This document shows, piece by piece, positions 16,364 through 25,703 of a stretch of DNA of 64,000 nucleotides. The stretch comes from Erysipelotrichaceae bacterium (GTDB lineage: Bacteria > Bacillota_I > Bacilli_A > Erysipelotrichales > Erysipelotrichaceae), in NCBI GenBank assembly GCA_017419165.1, contig JAFOLW010000034.1, positions 1 to 64,000 of the forward strand. Reading direction: 5' to 3'. Position 1 is the first letter of the stretch. Each line of letters opens with the position of its first letter. A model generated the notes under the pieces. The model ran no database searches and was not told the DNA's origin. It saw only the letters and a list, made by a program, of their open reading frames with translations. A program made the translations under genes and the position numbers.

Positions 16364-17854
16364 ATGAGAGACGATAACGAAGAAAAAGTACTGATCGATC
16401 TTAAAAGGATGCCTTTGGCTTCGGAGAGAAGAGAGATCGCCGAACGAAGAAAGAAGAGATTCCTTCTGGTTTTGGCTTGCCTCTTTTTCTTTCTTCTGGG
16501 CTGTCTGATCACCAGGATCTTCTTCCCGGCTTCCAATGTCATTTACAACAGCGGCACGGCACAAAGCTCCGGCGTCGGCGAGATCGAGCAGATCATGGAA
16601 CGCTACTGGCTGTACGGCGACCGTTATGAAGATCTGCATCAGGAACTGGAAGATAAAGCGCAGTACGGCATGACGTCTTTCGACTTTGATCCGTACACAT
16701 CTTATATGTCGCTTGAAGAGATGAATTCATTCTCCGATTCGATCAACCGTTCCTATGTCGGTATCGGCGTCGAATATTCTTATGTCAACGATGCGGCTTT
16801 GATCATGCGTGTCTTCAAGTCTTCTCCCGCCGAAGCGGCAGGACTCAAGGCAGGCGACATCATCGTTTCCGTTGAGGGGACTTCCGTTGCCGGGCTCAGC
16901 AGCGATCAGATCAAAGAGCTGGTCCTCGGGGAAGAGGGCACCGTCGTCACTTTAGGCGTCGAGACCGACGGCGTGACAAGAGAAGTGAAGGTCACCCGCG
17001 GTGTCGTCAGTTTCACGGTCTTCGCTTACACGCAAGATGACTTCATCATCATGGAACTTGACAGTTTCGGTGAAACGACGGCACAGGAAGTCGAAAGATA
17101 TCTCGATGAGTTCTCCGATTATGAGAAGATCATCATCGACCTGCGTTCCGATTCCGGCGGTTATCAGACGGCGGTCAGAGACATCTCCGGTCTTTTCATC
17201 GGTCCGAATGAAGTCTACCTGCGCCAAAAGGGCATCGACGGTGTCGAAATGGTTGATGCCACGCCGTCCGGCAGCAGGAAATATGACAATCTGAAAAAGA
17301 TCGTCGTCCTCACTTCCAAAGACACGGCTTCCGCAGCGGAAGTATTGGCGATCACCTTAAGGGAAAAATGCGATGCGATCCTGGTCGGAGATACGACCTA
17401 TGGCAAGGGCGTCATTCAGACCAATCGCATTTTACGAAACGGCGGCGTACTGAAACTGACGACCTACTACTGGTACTCACCTGAAGGAGTGTCGATCGAT
17501 CAGGTCGGCATCGTTCCGGATGAAGAAGTACGGATGCCCGAGATCTACTATGAATACTATTCCGATCTGGAAGACGATGAGACGTATGCCTATGATTCCG
17601 TATCGGATGCCGCGGCAACGGTGCAGAAAGCCCTCGATTATCTGGGCTACGATGTTTCCCGCTTCGACGGCTATTTCGATGAACGGACGCTGAATGCGAT
17701 CGATGCCTACAAGTCCGATCACGGGCTCGGCAATCAGGGGATCCTCGATCAGGAGACCTACACCAGCATCATTTCGGAAGCTCAGCGGCAGCTCGCCGAT
17801 CCCGAAAAAGATCCGCAGCTTTTAAGAGCGATCGAGATCATGAAAGAAGAGTGA
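16364..17854 (+). CDS. S41 C-terminal processing peptidase (CtpA/CtpB-like)
   Basis: 496 residues. A membrane anchor at about 30-52 is followed by a PDZ domain (about 120-200), the S41 catalytic core with the nucleophile Ser in KDTASAAEVLA and the general-base Lys in TTYGKGVIQ, and a C-terminal peptidoglycan-binding domain (about 415-485). It would cleave exported substrates at the cell surface. Its place 9 bases after the PcsB-like gene suggests it processes that hydrolase or another division protein; that link is inference. Confidence 0.9.
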   Translation: MRDDNEEKVLIDLKRMPLASERREIAERRKKRFLLVLACLFFFLLGCLITRIFFPASNVIYNSGTAQSSGVGEIEQIMERYWLYGDRYEDLHQELEDKAQYGMTSFDFDPYTSYMSLEEMNSFSDSINRSYVGIGVEYSYVNDAALIMRVFKSSPAEAAGLKAGDIIVSVEGTSVAGLSSDQIKELVLGEEGTVVTLGVETDGVTREVKVTRGVVSFTVFAYTQDDFIIMELDSFGETTAQEVERYLDEFSDYEKIIIDLRSDSGGYQTAVRDISGLFIGPNEVYLRQKGIDGVEMVDATPSGSRKYDNLKKIVVLTSKDTASAAEVLAITLREKCDAILVGDTTYGKGVIQTNRILRNGGVLKLTTYYWYSPEGVSIDQVGIVPDEEVRMPEIYYEYYSDLEDDETYAYDSVSDAAATVQKALDYLGYDVSRFDGYFDERTLNAIDAYKSDHGLGNQGILDQETYTSIISEAQRQLADPEKDPQLLRAIEIMKEE

Positions 17855-17875
17855 CGGTACGTTCGTACCGTTTTC
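17854..17875 (+). terminator. Terminator of the ftsE operon
   Basis: ACGGTACG and CGTACCGT form a perfect stem (17854-17861 / 17864-17871) followed by TTTTC, overlapping the stop codon of the protease gene. Confidence 0.75.
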
Positions 17876-17910
17876 TTATGATCTCTGCAAAAGACTCTTA
17901 TCCGCATACG

Positions 17911-17919
17911 TGTTATGAT
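17911..17919 (+). promoter_or_regulatory. Extended -10 of the zinc uptake operon, leaderless
   Basis: TGT precedes TATGAT (17914-17919), 7 bases before the ATG at 17927. I looked for a Zur- or AdcR-type palindrome here and did not find a convincing one. Confidence 0.5.
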
Positions 17920-17926
17920 ATTGAAT

Positions 17927-18229
17927 ATGATGAAAAGACAGCGGGGAAAAGATCTGCTTAAGATAATGTGCATCGTACTGATCGTTTTCGTATCGCTTCT
18001 TTCTTATGCCTATGCCGCCGGGCATGCCGATCACGAGTGTGAGGAAGGACATTGTATGATCTGTTCTTCGATCGGTTTTGCGCTGTCCGGGATCGAAAAA
18101 CGGGCCGTCTTGTCGTTCGTTGTTCATGCGGCTGTCTGTTCTTTGTTTCTGATGCGGGTCTTTTCTTCATCGGGAACGCCTGTGAAGATCGAAAGACGGA
18201 CTCTTTTATATATAAGGATGAATGAATGA
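17927..18229 (+). CDS. Small membrane protein with a His/Cys cluster, zinc-operon associated
   Basis: About 100 residues. A first hydrophobic helix (about 12-30) is followed by the short external segment HADHECEEGHCMIC, a second helix around residues 55-75 and a basic tail. The cluster of three His and three Cys is a plausible metal site. It opens the zinc ABC operon, so a role in metal capture is likely but unproven. ATG 17927 was chosen because the upstream in-frame ATG at 17915 lies inside the -10 box. Confidence 0.65.
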   Translation: MMKRQRGKDLLKIMCIVLIVFVSLLSYAYAAGHADHECEEGHCMICSSIGFALSGIEKRAVLSFVVHAAVCSLFLMRVFSSSGTPVKIERRTLLYIRMNE

Positions 18230-18281
18230 GCACTTTCTGTATCTTTTTTGACAGATCATAAAAAAGAAACAGGAGGTATGA

Positions 18282-19235
18282 ATGAATAGGATAAAAAAGA
18301 TCATGATGGTCTTGTTGATCCTGGTGATGACTGCAGGCTGTGCTGCCGGGGGAAAACAAGAGGAAGAGAATATTGCGGAAGAGCTGAAGATCGCGGTGAC
18401 GGTCTTCCCGCTCTACGACTGGTGCAGAGAGCTTTCTGCCGGAGCTGAGAACGTCAGACTGACGCAGATCGTATCGCGAAGCAGTGACCTGCACAGCTAC
18501 CAGCCGACGGCAAAGGACATCAGGGAGATCGCGGAAAGCGACATCTTCATCTATGTCGGCGGAGAATCGGATGAATGGGTGGAAGACATCCTGCAACAGA
18601 CCGAAAAGGAAGACCGGCAGGTGATCTGCCTGATGGATGAACTCGGAACCAGGATCCTGCAGGAAGAAGAAAAAGAAGGCATGGAAAAAGAGGATCACGA
18701 GGAAGAGACAGAGAACGACGAACATGTCTGGCTGTCGCTGAAAAATGCACAGCTGTCCTGCGAAAAGATCGCCGAAGTGCTTGAAGGCAAGGACGATACG
18801 CATGCATCCTTGTATGCGGAAAATCTTTCTTCTTATCTGAAGAAGCTTGAGGATCTCGATGAGGCGTATCGGGAGGCTGCTGCATCTTCGGACAAAAAGG
18901 TCCTGTTGTTTGCGGACCGCTTCCCGTTCCTGTATCTGTGCAGGGATTACGGTCTGGATTATTATGCGGCTTTCAAGGGCTGTTCGGCGGAAACGGAAGC
19001 TTCGTTCGAGACGATCCGTTTTCTGGCGGAAAAAGCGGATGAATGCGGACTGGCGGTCATCTTCTGTCTGGAAGAGGGCAATGTGAAGATCGCTGAGACC
19101 GTCAAAGAAAATATGAAAAACAAGGATGCCGTCATCATGAAGATGGATTCCATGCAGTCGGGCATGTCGGAACAAGACACGTATCTTTCGCTGATGGAAG
19201 CGAATCTGGAGACTTTGAAACAAGCTCTGAAATAG
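18282..19235 (+). CDS. Metal (zinc-type) ABC transporter substrate-binding lipoprotein
   Basis: 317 residues. The signal MNRIKKIMMVLLILVMTAGC has its lipobox at TAGC. The cluster A-I (ZnuA/AdcA-like) fold is shown by DLHSYQPTAKDI (first His ligand), an acidic His-containing loop, NDEHVWLS (second His), and ADRFPFLYLCRDYGLDYYAAF. In the last motif the usual third His ligand is replaced by Ala. It would capture Zn2+ outside the cell and pass it to the permease. AGGAGG precedes the ATG. Confidence 0.9.
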   Translation: MNRIKKIMMVLLILVMTAGCAAGGKQEEENIAEELKIAVTVFPLYDWCRELSAGAENVRLTQIVSRSSDLHSYQPTAKDIREIAESDIFIYVGGESDEWVEDILQQTEKEDRQVICLMDELGTRILQEEEKEGMEKEDHEEETENDEHVWLSLKNAQLSCEKIAEVLEGKDDTHASLYAENLSSYLKKLEDLDEAYREAAASSDKKVLLFADRFPFLYLCRDYGLDYYAAFKGCSAETEASFETIRFLAEKADECGLAVIFCLEEGNVKIAETVKENMKNKDAVIMKMDSMQSGMSEQDTYLSLMEANLETLKQALK

Positions 19236-19243
19236 GAGAGAAA

Positions 19244-19933
19244 ATGATATCCATAGAAGTAAAAGACCTGAGTCTGGGCTATGAAAAACAGGTCGTCGTC
19301 AAAGATCTGAACTTCACCGTCCATGAAGGAGATTATCTGTGCATCGTCGGTGAGAACGGTTCGGGCAAGACGACTTTATTGAAGACCTTGCTGTCTCTGA
19401 ACGAACCGTTGCAGGGTTCGATCGTTTTTTCCGGCGGTCTGAAACGTAACGAGATCGGCTATCTTCCCCAGCAAAGCAACGTGCAGAGAGACTTCCCGGC
19501 GACCGTGGAAGAGATCGTCATGTCGGGTTTTGCGGGAAAGAACAGCAGAAGATTTTTTCACGATGAAAGCCAGAAAAAGACGGCAAAAGAGAACATGGAG
19601 AAGATGAGGGTCGCTGACCTTTCCTCTTCTTCCTTCTCTCATTTGTCCGGCGGTCAGCAGCAAAGAGTCTTGCTGGCAAGAGCTCTGTGTGCGACGGAAA
19701 AGGTCCTGCTGCTGGATGAACCGGTGGCCGGACTCGATCAGCAGTCGAGCACGTCGATGTATGGGCTGATCCGGGATCTTAACAGGGAAGGCATGACGAT
19801 CATCATGATCACTCACGATATCGAAGATGTGCTGCAGGATGCCACCCACGTCCTGCAGATCGGTCACACGAACCGTTTCACGGACATCAAAACGTTCCGG
19901 TCGGGCAGAAAGGAGGAAGATCATGTTGGCTGA
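19244..19933 (+). CDS. Metal (zinc-type) ABC transporter ATP-binding protein
   Basis: 229 residues with Walker A GENGSGKTT, signature [15 protein letters not shown] and Walker B VLLLDEPVAGLD, plus the H-loop in MITHDIE. It matches ZnuC/AdcC. It lies 8 bases after the substrate-binding gene and overlaps the permease gene by 11 bases. Confidence 0.92.
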   Translation: MISIEVKDLSLGYEKQVVVKDLNFTVHEGDYLCIVGENGSGKTTLLKTLLSLNEPLQGSIVFSGGLKRNEIGYLPQQSNVQRDFPATVEEIVMSGFAGKNSRRFFHDESQKKTAKENMEKMRVADLSSSSFSHLSGGQQQRVLLARALCATEKVLLLDEPVAGLDQQSSTSMYGLIRDLNREGMTIIMITHDIEDVLQDATHVLQIGHTNRFTDIKTFRSGRKEEDHVG

Positions 19934-20753
19934 GCTTTCTCTGTACCTGAGTTTTCCGTTCGTCCGCTATGCGTTGATCGTTTCCGTTTTGATCGCGCTT
20001 TGTTCCTCTCTGCTGGGAGTGATCCTGGTATTGAGGAGGTTCTCCCATCTCGGTGACGGCCTTTCCCATGTCGCCTTCGGTGCCATGGCTGCCGCTTCGG
20101 TCGCCGGACTGAAGAACGACATGGCGATCGTGCTTCCTGTCACTGTCGCAACGGCCGTTTTCCTTCTGAAGAACGGGAAACGGGGCATGATCAAGGGGGA
20201 TGCGGCGATCGCGATGCTTTCGACTGCCGCCCTGGCCTTCGGTTATCTGATGATGAATCTATTCCCGACATCGGGCAACATCTCGGGGGATGTCTGCACG
20301 ACGCTGTTTGGCTCCACTTCGATCCTGACATTGAAGAGAAGCGATGTGGTCTTGTGCAGTGCACTGTCGTTTGCCGTATTGCTGATCTACATCCTGTTTT
20401 ATGAGAAGATCTTTGCGATCACTTTCGATGAGGACTTTGCCAAAGCGACCGGTGTGGATACGGCACGCTATAATCTGCTGATCGCCGTCGTGATCGCTGT
20501 CGTCGTCGTACTGGCGATGAATCTGGTCGGAAGCCTTCTGATCTCGGCCTTGCTGGTATTCCCGGTCTTGTCGGCGATGCGCTTGTTTGCCAGTTTCCGC
20601 AATGTCTCCGTCTTTGCGGCACTGATCTCGGTGTTCTGCGCCGTGGCAGGCATCCTGATCTCGATCCTGGCCTCGACACCGGTCGGTTCGACGATCGTCG
20701 CCTGTGACTTCGTCATCTTCCTTCTGTGCACGGTCTTCGGGAGGAACGGATGA
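19923..20753 (+). CDS. Metal (zinc-type) ABC transporter permease
   Basis: 276 residues with about eight membrane helices. The ABC-3 family signature is shown by LRRFSHLGDGLSHVAFGAMA near the N-terminus and AMNLVGSLLISALLVFPVL in the second half. It forms the channel of the ZnuABC/AdcABC-type importer. GGAGG precedes the ATG at 19923, inside the end of the ATPase gene. Its stop overlaps the next ATG. Confidence 0.92.
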   Translation: MLAELSLYLSFPFVRYALIVSVLIALCSSLLGVILVLRRFSHLGDGLSHVAFGAMAAASVAGLKNDMAIVLPVTVATAVFLLKNGKRGMIKGDAAIAMLSTAALAFGYLMMNLFPTSGNISGDVCTTLFGSTSILTLKRSDVVLCSALSFAVLLIYILFYEKIFAITFDEDFAKATGVDTARYNLLIAVVIAVVVVLAMNLVGSLLISALLVFPVLSAMRLFASFRNVSVFAALISVFCAVAGILISILASTPVGSTIVACDFVIFLLCTVFGRNG

Positions 20754-21193
20754 AAAAACCGTTTTTGATCTTTCTGCTGGTTTTCATGTGCGGCTGTTCC
20801 GCCAAGAAGGAAGAAGTTCCGCCTGCGGAAAAGGAAGAAGAAGTCGAAGAGACTGAGACCACAGACGTCGATCTGAGCTTCGGTTCGCAGACGATCACCT
20901 ATGCCACGATCTCCAATATCCTGGAAGATCCGCAAGAGTATATGGGGCGGACGGTCAAGATGCTGGGGACCTACCGGCAGTTTTATTCCGAAACGTATGA
21001 TACGTATTATTATGTCTGCATGGTGACCGACGCGACGGCCTGCTGCTCACAGGGGATGGAATTCAAGCTGAAAGAGGGATCTTCCTACCCGCTCGACGGG
21101 CAGCAGATCATCCTGCAGGGGACTGTCGATGTGTATCAGGAAGGCGACTACTGGTATGCGTTTTTAAAGGATGCGGATTATAAGGTATATTAA
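20750..21193 (+). CDS. Zinc-operon lipoprotein A with CCxQGxEF motif
   Basis: 147 residues. The lipoprotein signal MKKPFLIFLLVFMCGC ends at Cys16, followed by an acidic linker of about 30 residues. The folded part has NILEDPQEYMGRTVKMLGTY and TDATACCSQGMEFKLK, which are shared with the next gene, and looks like a small beta-barrel (OB-like) domain. The adjacent Cys pair suggests a metal or redox role. ATGA overlap with the permease gene ties it to zinc uptake. I do not recognise a named family. Confidence 0.7.
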   Translation: MKKPFLIFLLVFMCGCSAKKEEVPPAEKEEEVEETETTDVDLSFGSQTITYATISNILEDPQEYMGRTVKMLGTYRQFYSETYDTYYYVCMVTDATACCSQGMEFKLKEGSSYPLDGQQIILQGTVDVYQEGDYWYAFLKDADYKVY

Positions 21194-21198
21194 ATAGG

Positions 21199-21606
21199 AT
21201 GAAGAAACGGTTCATGGTCATCGCATTGCTGCTGCTATGCGGCTGCGCATCGAAAAGCCCGGACAAGGAAGTCCTTGATCTGAGCCTTTTGAATGACACC
21301 ATGGCCTATTCGCAGCTGATCAATATCATCAAGGATCCCGAAGGATATCTCGGTACACCGGTCATCGTCAAGGGCATCTATACGGCACCGTTCAACGGCT
21401 TCACGCATGAATACAACCGCACGGTGACCATACAGGACAACACCCAATGCTGTGCACAGGGGATCGAATTTCTTTTGAAGAAAGAAAGCGATCTTGAAAA
21501 GCTGCCGGAAGAAGGAGAGACTCTCAAGATCGAAGGCGTCCTGGAACTTTTTGAAGAAGGGAAGCATTCTTACTGCATCATCTCCGATGCACAGATCATC
21601 GAGTGA
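21199..21606 (+). CDS. Zinc-operon lipoprotein B with CCxQGxEF motif
   Basis: 135 residues and clearly a paralogue of the preceding lipoprotein: lipobox LLCGC, then NIIKDPEGYLGTPVIVKGIY, QDNTQCCAQGIEFLLKK and a similar C-terminal beta-rich part (LKIEGVLELFEEG). The two probably arose by tandem duplication and then diverged. It is the last gene of the operon. The function is unknown; exposure on the cell surface and context suggest metal handling. Confidence 0.7.
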   Translation: MKKRFMVIALLLLCGCASKSPDKEVLDLSLLNDTMAYSQLINIIKDPEGYLGTPVIVKGIYTAPFNGFTHEYNRTVTIQDNTQCCAQGIEFLLKKESDLEKLPEEGETLKIEGVLELFEEGKHSYCIISDAQIIE

Positions 21607-21642
21607 TCAGGATATTGAAAATGAGCGTTTAAAATATTAAGA

Positions 21643-21834
21643 TTAAGGAGTAATCTTCAGAAACAGTAGTTCTGATCCGACGCACAGAGAGCCGGTGGGC
21701 GGTGGAAACCGGCGGGAGGGTGAGGATGAACTCGTCTGATAAAGTGATTAATCGCAGTTCGGCGTTAACGACGAAGAGTTAGAAATTAAGGTGGTACCGC
21801 GCATTGCGCCCTTTGTTATCACCTTTTTATTTTT
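21643..21834 (+). promoter_or_regulatory. T-box leader of leuS, specifier CUC
   Basis: A T-box riboswitch. It has the stem I elements AGTA and AGAGAGCCGGTGGGCGGTG, a specifier loop reading GAA-CTC (CTC at 21731-21733, a Leu codon, after the conserved GAA), and the T-box sequence AAGGTGGTACCGCG at 21789-21802, which would pair with the uncharged tRNA 3' end. A terminator formed by GGTG and CACC followed by TTTTTA ends at about 21830. Uncharged tRNA-Leu(GAG) should allow read-through into leuS. Confidence 0.9.
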
Positions 21835-21845
21835 TGGAGGACAAG

Positions 21846-24242
21846 ATGAGCGTATTTGATTTTAAGACGATCGAAAAGAAATGGCAGAAGTTCTGGGAAG
21901 ACAATCAGACATTCAAGACCGATGTGAATGATTTTTCCAAGCCGAAATTCTATGCACTGGATATGTTCCCGTATCCGTCCGGTGTCGGTCTTCATGCCGG
22001 ACATCCGGAAGGTTATACGGCGACCGATGTCGTCAGCCGTTACAAGAGGATGAAAGGCTTCAATGTCCTGCACCCGATGGGTTTTGACTCTTTCGGTCTG
22101 CCGGCAGAACAGTATGCGATACAGACCGGCAATCATCCGGCCGGATTCACAAAAAAGAACATCGATCACTTTACCGAACAGCTCAAGGGGCTTGGTTTCT
22201 CCTATGACTGGTCAAAGGTCGTTTCAACGTCCGATCCGGACTACTACAAGTGGACGCAATGGATCTTCAAGCAGCTGTTCTTGGACGGTTACGCGAGATG
22301 CGTCGAGATGCCGGTCAACTGGTGTGAAGAGCTCGGCTGTGTCCTGGCCAACGATGAGGTCATCGACGGCAAGTCGGAACGCGGCGGCTATCCGGTCATC
22401 CGCAAGAACATGAAGCAATGGATCATCGATATCCCGGCTTATGCCGAGAGACTTCTGGATAATCTGGAGACGATCGACTGGCCGGAATCGACCAAAGAGA
22501 TACAGCGCAACTGGATCGGCAAATCGATCGGTGCGGAAGTCGATTTCAGGATCGACGGAACGAAAGAGAGCTTCACCGTTTTCACGACGCGCTGCGATAC
22601 GCTGTTTGGTGCGACGTACTGTGTCTTATCGCCGGAGCATCCTCTGGTCGACAAGATCGTCAGTGAAGACAAGAAAGCGGAAGTGGAAGCTTACAAGAAA
22701 GAATGTGCTTCCAAGTCCGAAATGGAAAGGACCGAGCTCAACAAGGATAAGACCGGTGTGTTCATCGGTGCTTATGCGATCAATCCGGTCAATGACAAGA
22801 AGATCCCGATCTGGATCTCCGACTACGTCCTGATGACTTACGGTACCGGTGCCATCATGGCGGTCCCGGCTCACGATGAGCGTGACTATGAATTTGCCAG
22901 AAAGTTTGACATCGACATCATCCCGGTCCTGGAAGGCGGAGACATTTCCAAGGAAGCCTGGACGAAAGACGGCATCCACATCAACTCCGGTTTCATGAAC
23001 GGCATGAACAAGGAAGATGCGATCAACGCGATGCTTGCGTGGCTCGAAGAAAAAGGCATCGGCAAGAAGAAAGTCAACTACAAGCTCAGAGAATGGATCT
23101 TTGCCAGACAGCGTTACTGGGGCGAGCCGATCCCGGTCATCCACTATGAAGACGGCACGGTCGGTGTCCTTGATGACGAAGACCTGCCTTTGATCCTGCC
23201 GGAGCTCGACGACTACGGTCCGAGCAAGACCGGTGCGCCGCTCGACAAGGCGACGGAATGGGTCAATGTGGAATATCACGGCAAGAAGGGCAAGAGAGAA
23301 ACATCGACGATGCCCGGTTCCGCCGGTTCTTCCTGGTATTTCCTGCGCTATATCGATCCGCATAACGACAAGGAATTCGCGGATAAGAAACTGCTTGAAC
23401 ACTGGATGCCGGTCGATCTTTATATCGGCGGTCCGGAACACGCGGTCGGCCATCTGCTGTATTCCAGGATGTGGAACAATTATCTCTATGACAAAGGTCT
23501 GGTCCCTTGTGCGGAACCGTTCCAGAAACTGGTCCATCAGGGTTACATCCTTGGTTCCAACGGCATCAAGATGGGCAAACGTTTCCCGGAATATGTCGTC
23601 AATCCGAGCGATATCGTCGAACGGTACGGTGCCGACACACTGCGTCTCTATGAGATGTTCATGGGACCGCTCGAAGCAGACAAGCCTTGGTCGACGCAGG
23701 GCATCGAAGGTGCCCACAGATGGCTGGAGAGAGTCTACCGTCTGATGGCCGACAAGGAAAAGGTCACGGCAGAGAACGACGGCAAGCTCGACTATTCCTA
23801 CAACTTCACCGTGAAGAAAGTTTCCGAAGACATCGAGAACCTGCGTCTGAATACCGCGATCTCCCAGATGATGATCTTCATCAATGACTGTTACAAGGAA
23901 GGCAAGGTCTTCAAGGACTATGCCGTCGACTTCATCCAGATGCTGTCGGTCTTTGCGCCGCACTTGGGATCCGAGATGTACCAGATGCTGACGGGAAAGG
24001 ATGATCTGGCTTACCGTCCTTGGCCGGCATATGACGAAAGCAAGCTGGTGGTCGAAGAGAAAGAGATCGCCGTGCAGGTCAACGGCAAACTCAGGGCAAA
24101 GTTCTCGATCTCCGCCGATGCGGACGACGAGGAAGTTTATCAGACGGCGCTCAAGCAGGAAAATGTCATAAAATACGTGGAAGGCAATCAGATCAAAAAG
24201 CACTTCGTCATCCGCGGCAGAGTCGTCAATATCGTCATTTAA
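21846..24242 (+). CDS. leuS: Leucyl-tRNA synthetase
   Basis: 798 residues, class Ia synthetase. The HIGH-type motif is HAGH in [14 protein letters not shown] (about 45-60), the editing domain (CP1) lies around 220-420 with [16 protein letters not shown], and the KMSKS-type loop reads [11 protein letters not shown], a variant. An anticodon-binding domain and the C-terminal domain follow. The start is the ATG after TTGGAGGAC; an upstream in-frame TTG lies inside the T-box terminator and is rejected. Confidence 0.96.
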   Translation: MSVFDFKTIEKKWQKFWEDNQTFKTDVNDFSKPKFYALDMFPYPSGVGLHAGHPEGYTATDVVSRYKRMKGFNVLHPMGFDSFGLPAEQYAIQTGNHPAGFTKKNIDHFTEQLKGLGFSYDWSKVVSTSDPDYYKWTQWIFKQLFLDGYARCVEMPVNWCEELGCVLANDEVIDGKSERGGYPVIRKNMKQWIIDIPAYAERLLDNLETIDWPESTKEIQRNWIGKSIGAEVDFRIDGTKESFTVFTTRCDTLFGATYCVLSPEHPLVDKIVSEDKKAEVEAYKKECASKSEMERTELNKDKTGVFIGAYAINPVNDKKIPIWISDYVLMTYGTGAIMAVPAHDERDYEFARKFDIDIIPVLEGGDISKEAWTKDGIHINSGFMNGMNKEDAINAMLAWLEEKGIGKKKVNYKLREWIFARQRYWGEPIPVIHYEDGTVGVLDDEDLPLILPELDDYGPSKTGAPLDKATEWVNVEYHGKKGKRETSTMPGSAGSSWYFLRYIDPHNDKEFADKKLLEHWMPVDLYIGGPEHAVGHLLYSRMWNNYLYDKGLVPCAEPFQKLVHQGYILGSNGIKMGKRFPEYVVNPSDIVERYGADTLRLYEMFMGPLEADKPWSTQGIEGAHRWLERVYRLMADKEKVTAENDGKLDYSYNFTVKKVSEDIENLRLNTAISQMMIFINDCYKEGKVFKDYAVDFIQMLSVFAPHLGSEMYQMLTGKDDLAYRPWPAYDESKLVVEEKEIAVQVNGKLRAKFSISADADDEEVYQTALKQENVIKYVEGNQIKKHFVIRGRVVNIVI

Positions 24243-24267
24243 AAGAATGGTTCAAACCATTCTTTTT
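24243..24267 (+). terminator. leuS terminator
   Basis: AAGAATGGTT and AACCATTCTT form a perfect 10-bp stem, directly after the stop codon and followed by a T-run. Confidence 0.85.
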
Positions 24268-24285
24268 CAAGGAAAGGAACTGTCT

Positions 24286-25659
24286 ATGACTGCATTGCTG
24301 AACTGGATCGATAACAATATCATGTGGGGACCTTTGATGATCCTGTTTCTGCTGGGGACCCATATCTATCTGACATTCAAAACCGGCTTCATACAGAAAG
24401 AAGTCTTCAAAGGCGTCGGGGAATCTTTGAAAAAAGACGCTTCCGAAAAGGGGGATCTTTCGATCTTCGGATCGCTGATGACGGCTCTGTCTTCGACGAT
24501 CGGCACGGGAAACATCATCGGTGTCGGTACTGCTATCACGATCGGCGGTGCCGGTGCCGTGTTCTGGACCTGGATCGGCGGGATCTTCGGGATCGCTACG
24601 AAGTATTGCGAATCTTATATCGCCGTCAAATACCGCCGGAGAAGAAAAGACGGTTCCTATATGGGCGGGGCGATGACGGCTTTCGAGCATCTTAAGATGC
24701 CTTTGATGGCCAAAGTCTTTGCCTGGTGCTGTGCTCTGGGCGCTTTCGGCATCGGCTGTTCTTCGCAGTCCAAAGCGATCGTCGATGTCGTCTCCGGCAA
24801 TTTCGGGATCGATGCGGTCTTCGTCGGCATCTTCATCTGTGTGCTGACGGCTCTGGTCATCTTCGGGGGACTGCATGCGATCGCCGGTGTTTGCGAACGT
24901 CTGGTCCCGTTCATGTCGATCGTCTATGTGATCGGCTGTCTGATCATCCTTTTGATCAATATCGCTTATCTGCCGGAAACGCTCGCACTGATCCTTTCTT
25001 CCGCCTTTACGGCAAGGGCGGCAGCGGGCGGTTTCATCGGGACCGGAATCATGGCAGCAGCCAGAGCCGGTATTGCCAGAGGCTTGTTCTCCAACGAAGC
25101 CGGAATGGGCTCGGCACCGCAGGCGACCGCTGCATCGGTCGCAAAGAACGCCGTCAAGCCGGCTTTGATCGCTTCGACCGGCGTCTTCTGGGATACGGTC
25201 GTCGTGTGTCTGATGACCGGGCTGGTCCTGGTCTCAAGCATCATCGGCAGCGAACAGGTCTCCTGCATCCTGGCGGACGGAAGCATCATCTCCGGTTCGG
25301 GACTGGTCTCCGCCTGCTTTTCACAGATCCCTGTCCTGGGAAAGGTCCTTCTGACGTTCGGCATCCTGACTTTTGCCTATTCGACGATCCTGGGCTGGAG
25401 CTACTATGGAGAGAATTGCATCCGTTATCTGTTCTCGGATAAGGCCATTGTTTATTACCGGATCGCCTGGATCGCCGTGATCTTCATCGGGGCGGTCGTA
25501 TCGGAAGCTGCCGTCTGGACTCTGGCCGATATCCTCAATGCGGCGATGTGCATCCCGAACGTCATTGCCGTCCTCCTTTTGAGAAATGAAATGACGAAGG
25601 ATACGGTCCACTATCTTTACGGAGGTCATCTGGAAGAAGAAGACAGAGATCTGCAATGA
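24286..25659 (+). CDS. Sodium:alanine/glycine symporter (AGCS family)
   Basis: 457 residues with about ten membrane helices. The AGCS signatures GTGNIIGVGTAI (about residue 75) and GLFSNEAGMGSAPQATA (about 265) are both present. It imports alanine or glycine with Na+. The start is the ATG at 24286 after AAGGAAAGGAAC; an in-frame GTG-type start at 24247 falls inside the leuS terminator. Confidence 0.92.
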   Translation: MTALLNWIDNNIMWGPLMILFLLGTHIYLTFKTGFIQKEVFKGVGESLKKDASEKGDLSIFGSLMTALSSTIGTGNIIGVGTAITIGGAGAVFWTWIGGIFGIATKYCESYIAVKYRRRRKDGSYMGGAMTAFEHLKMPLMAKVFAWCCALGAFGIGCSSQSKAIVDVVSGNFGIDAVFVGIFICVLTALVIFGGLHAIAGVCERLVPFMSIVYVIGCLIILLINIAYLPETLALILSSAFTARAAAGGFIGTGIMAAARAGIARGLFSNEAGMGSAPQATAASVAKNAVKPALIASTGVFWDTVVVCLMTGLVLVSSIIGSEQVSCILADGSIISGSGLVSACFSQIPVLGKVLLTFGILTFAYSTILGWSYYGENCIRYLFSDKAIVYYRIAWIAVIFIGAVVSEAAVWTLADILNAAMCIPNVIAVLLLRNEMTKDTVHYLYGGHLEEEDRDLQ

Positions 25660-25691
25660 TCAAATATCACCATTTTTTCATACTGTCGCTT

Positions 25692-25697
25692 TAAAAT
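25692..25697 (+). promoter_or_regulatory. -10 box of the CBS gene, leaderless arrangement
   Basis: TAAAAT, 6 bases before the ATG at 25704, with no ribosome-binding site. Confidence 0.5.
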
Positions 25698-25703
25698 GAA
25701 ATC

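Noticed and set aside
17855-17926. Zur- or AdcR-type operator before the zinc operon
   Set aside because: No convincing palindrome of either type; only the extended -10 box is visible.
21804-21845. Upstream TTG start for leuS
   Set aside because: Lies inside the T-box terminator; the ATG at 21846 has a proper GGAGG.
22626-24203. 525-codon open frame opposite leuS
   Set aside because: Same cause: codon usage of leuS leaves few stops on the opposite strand; no promoter or protein motif.
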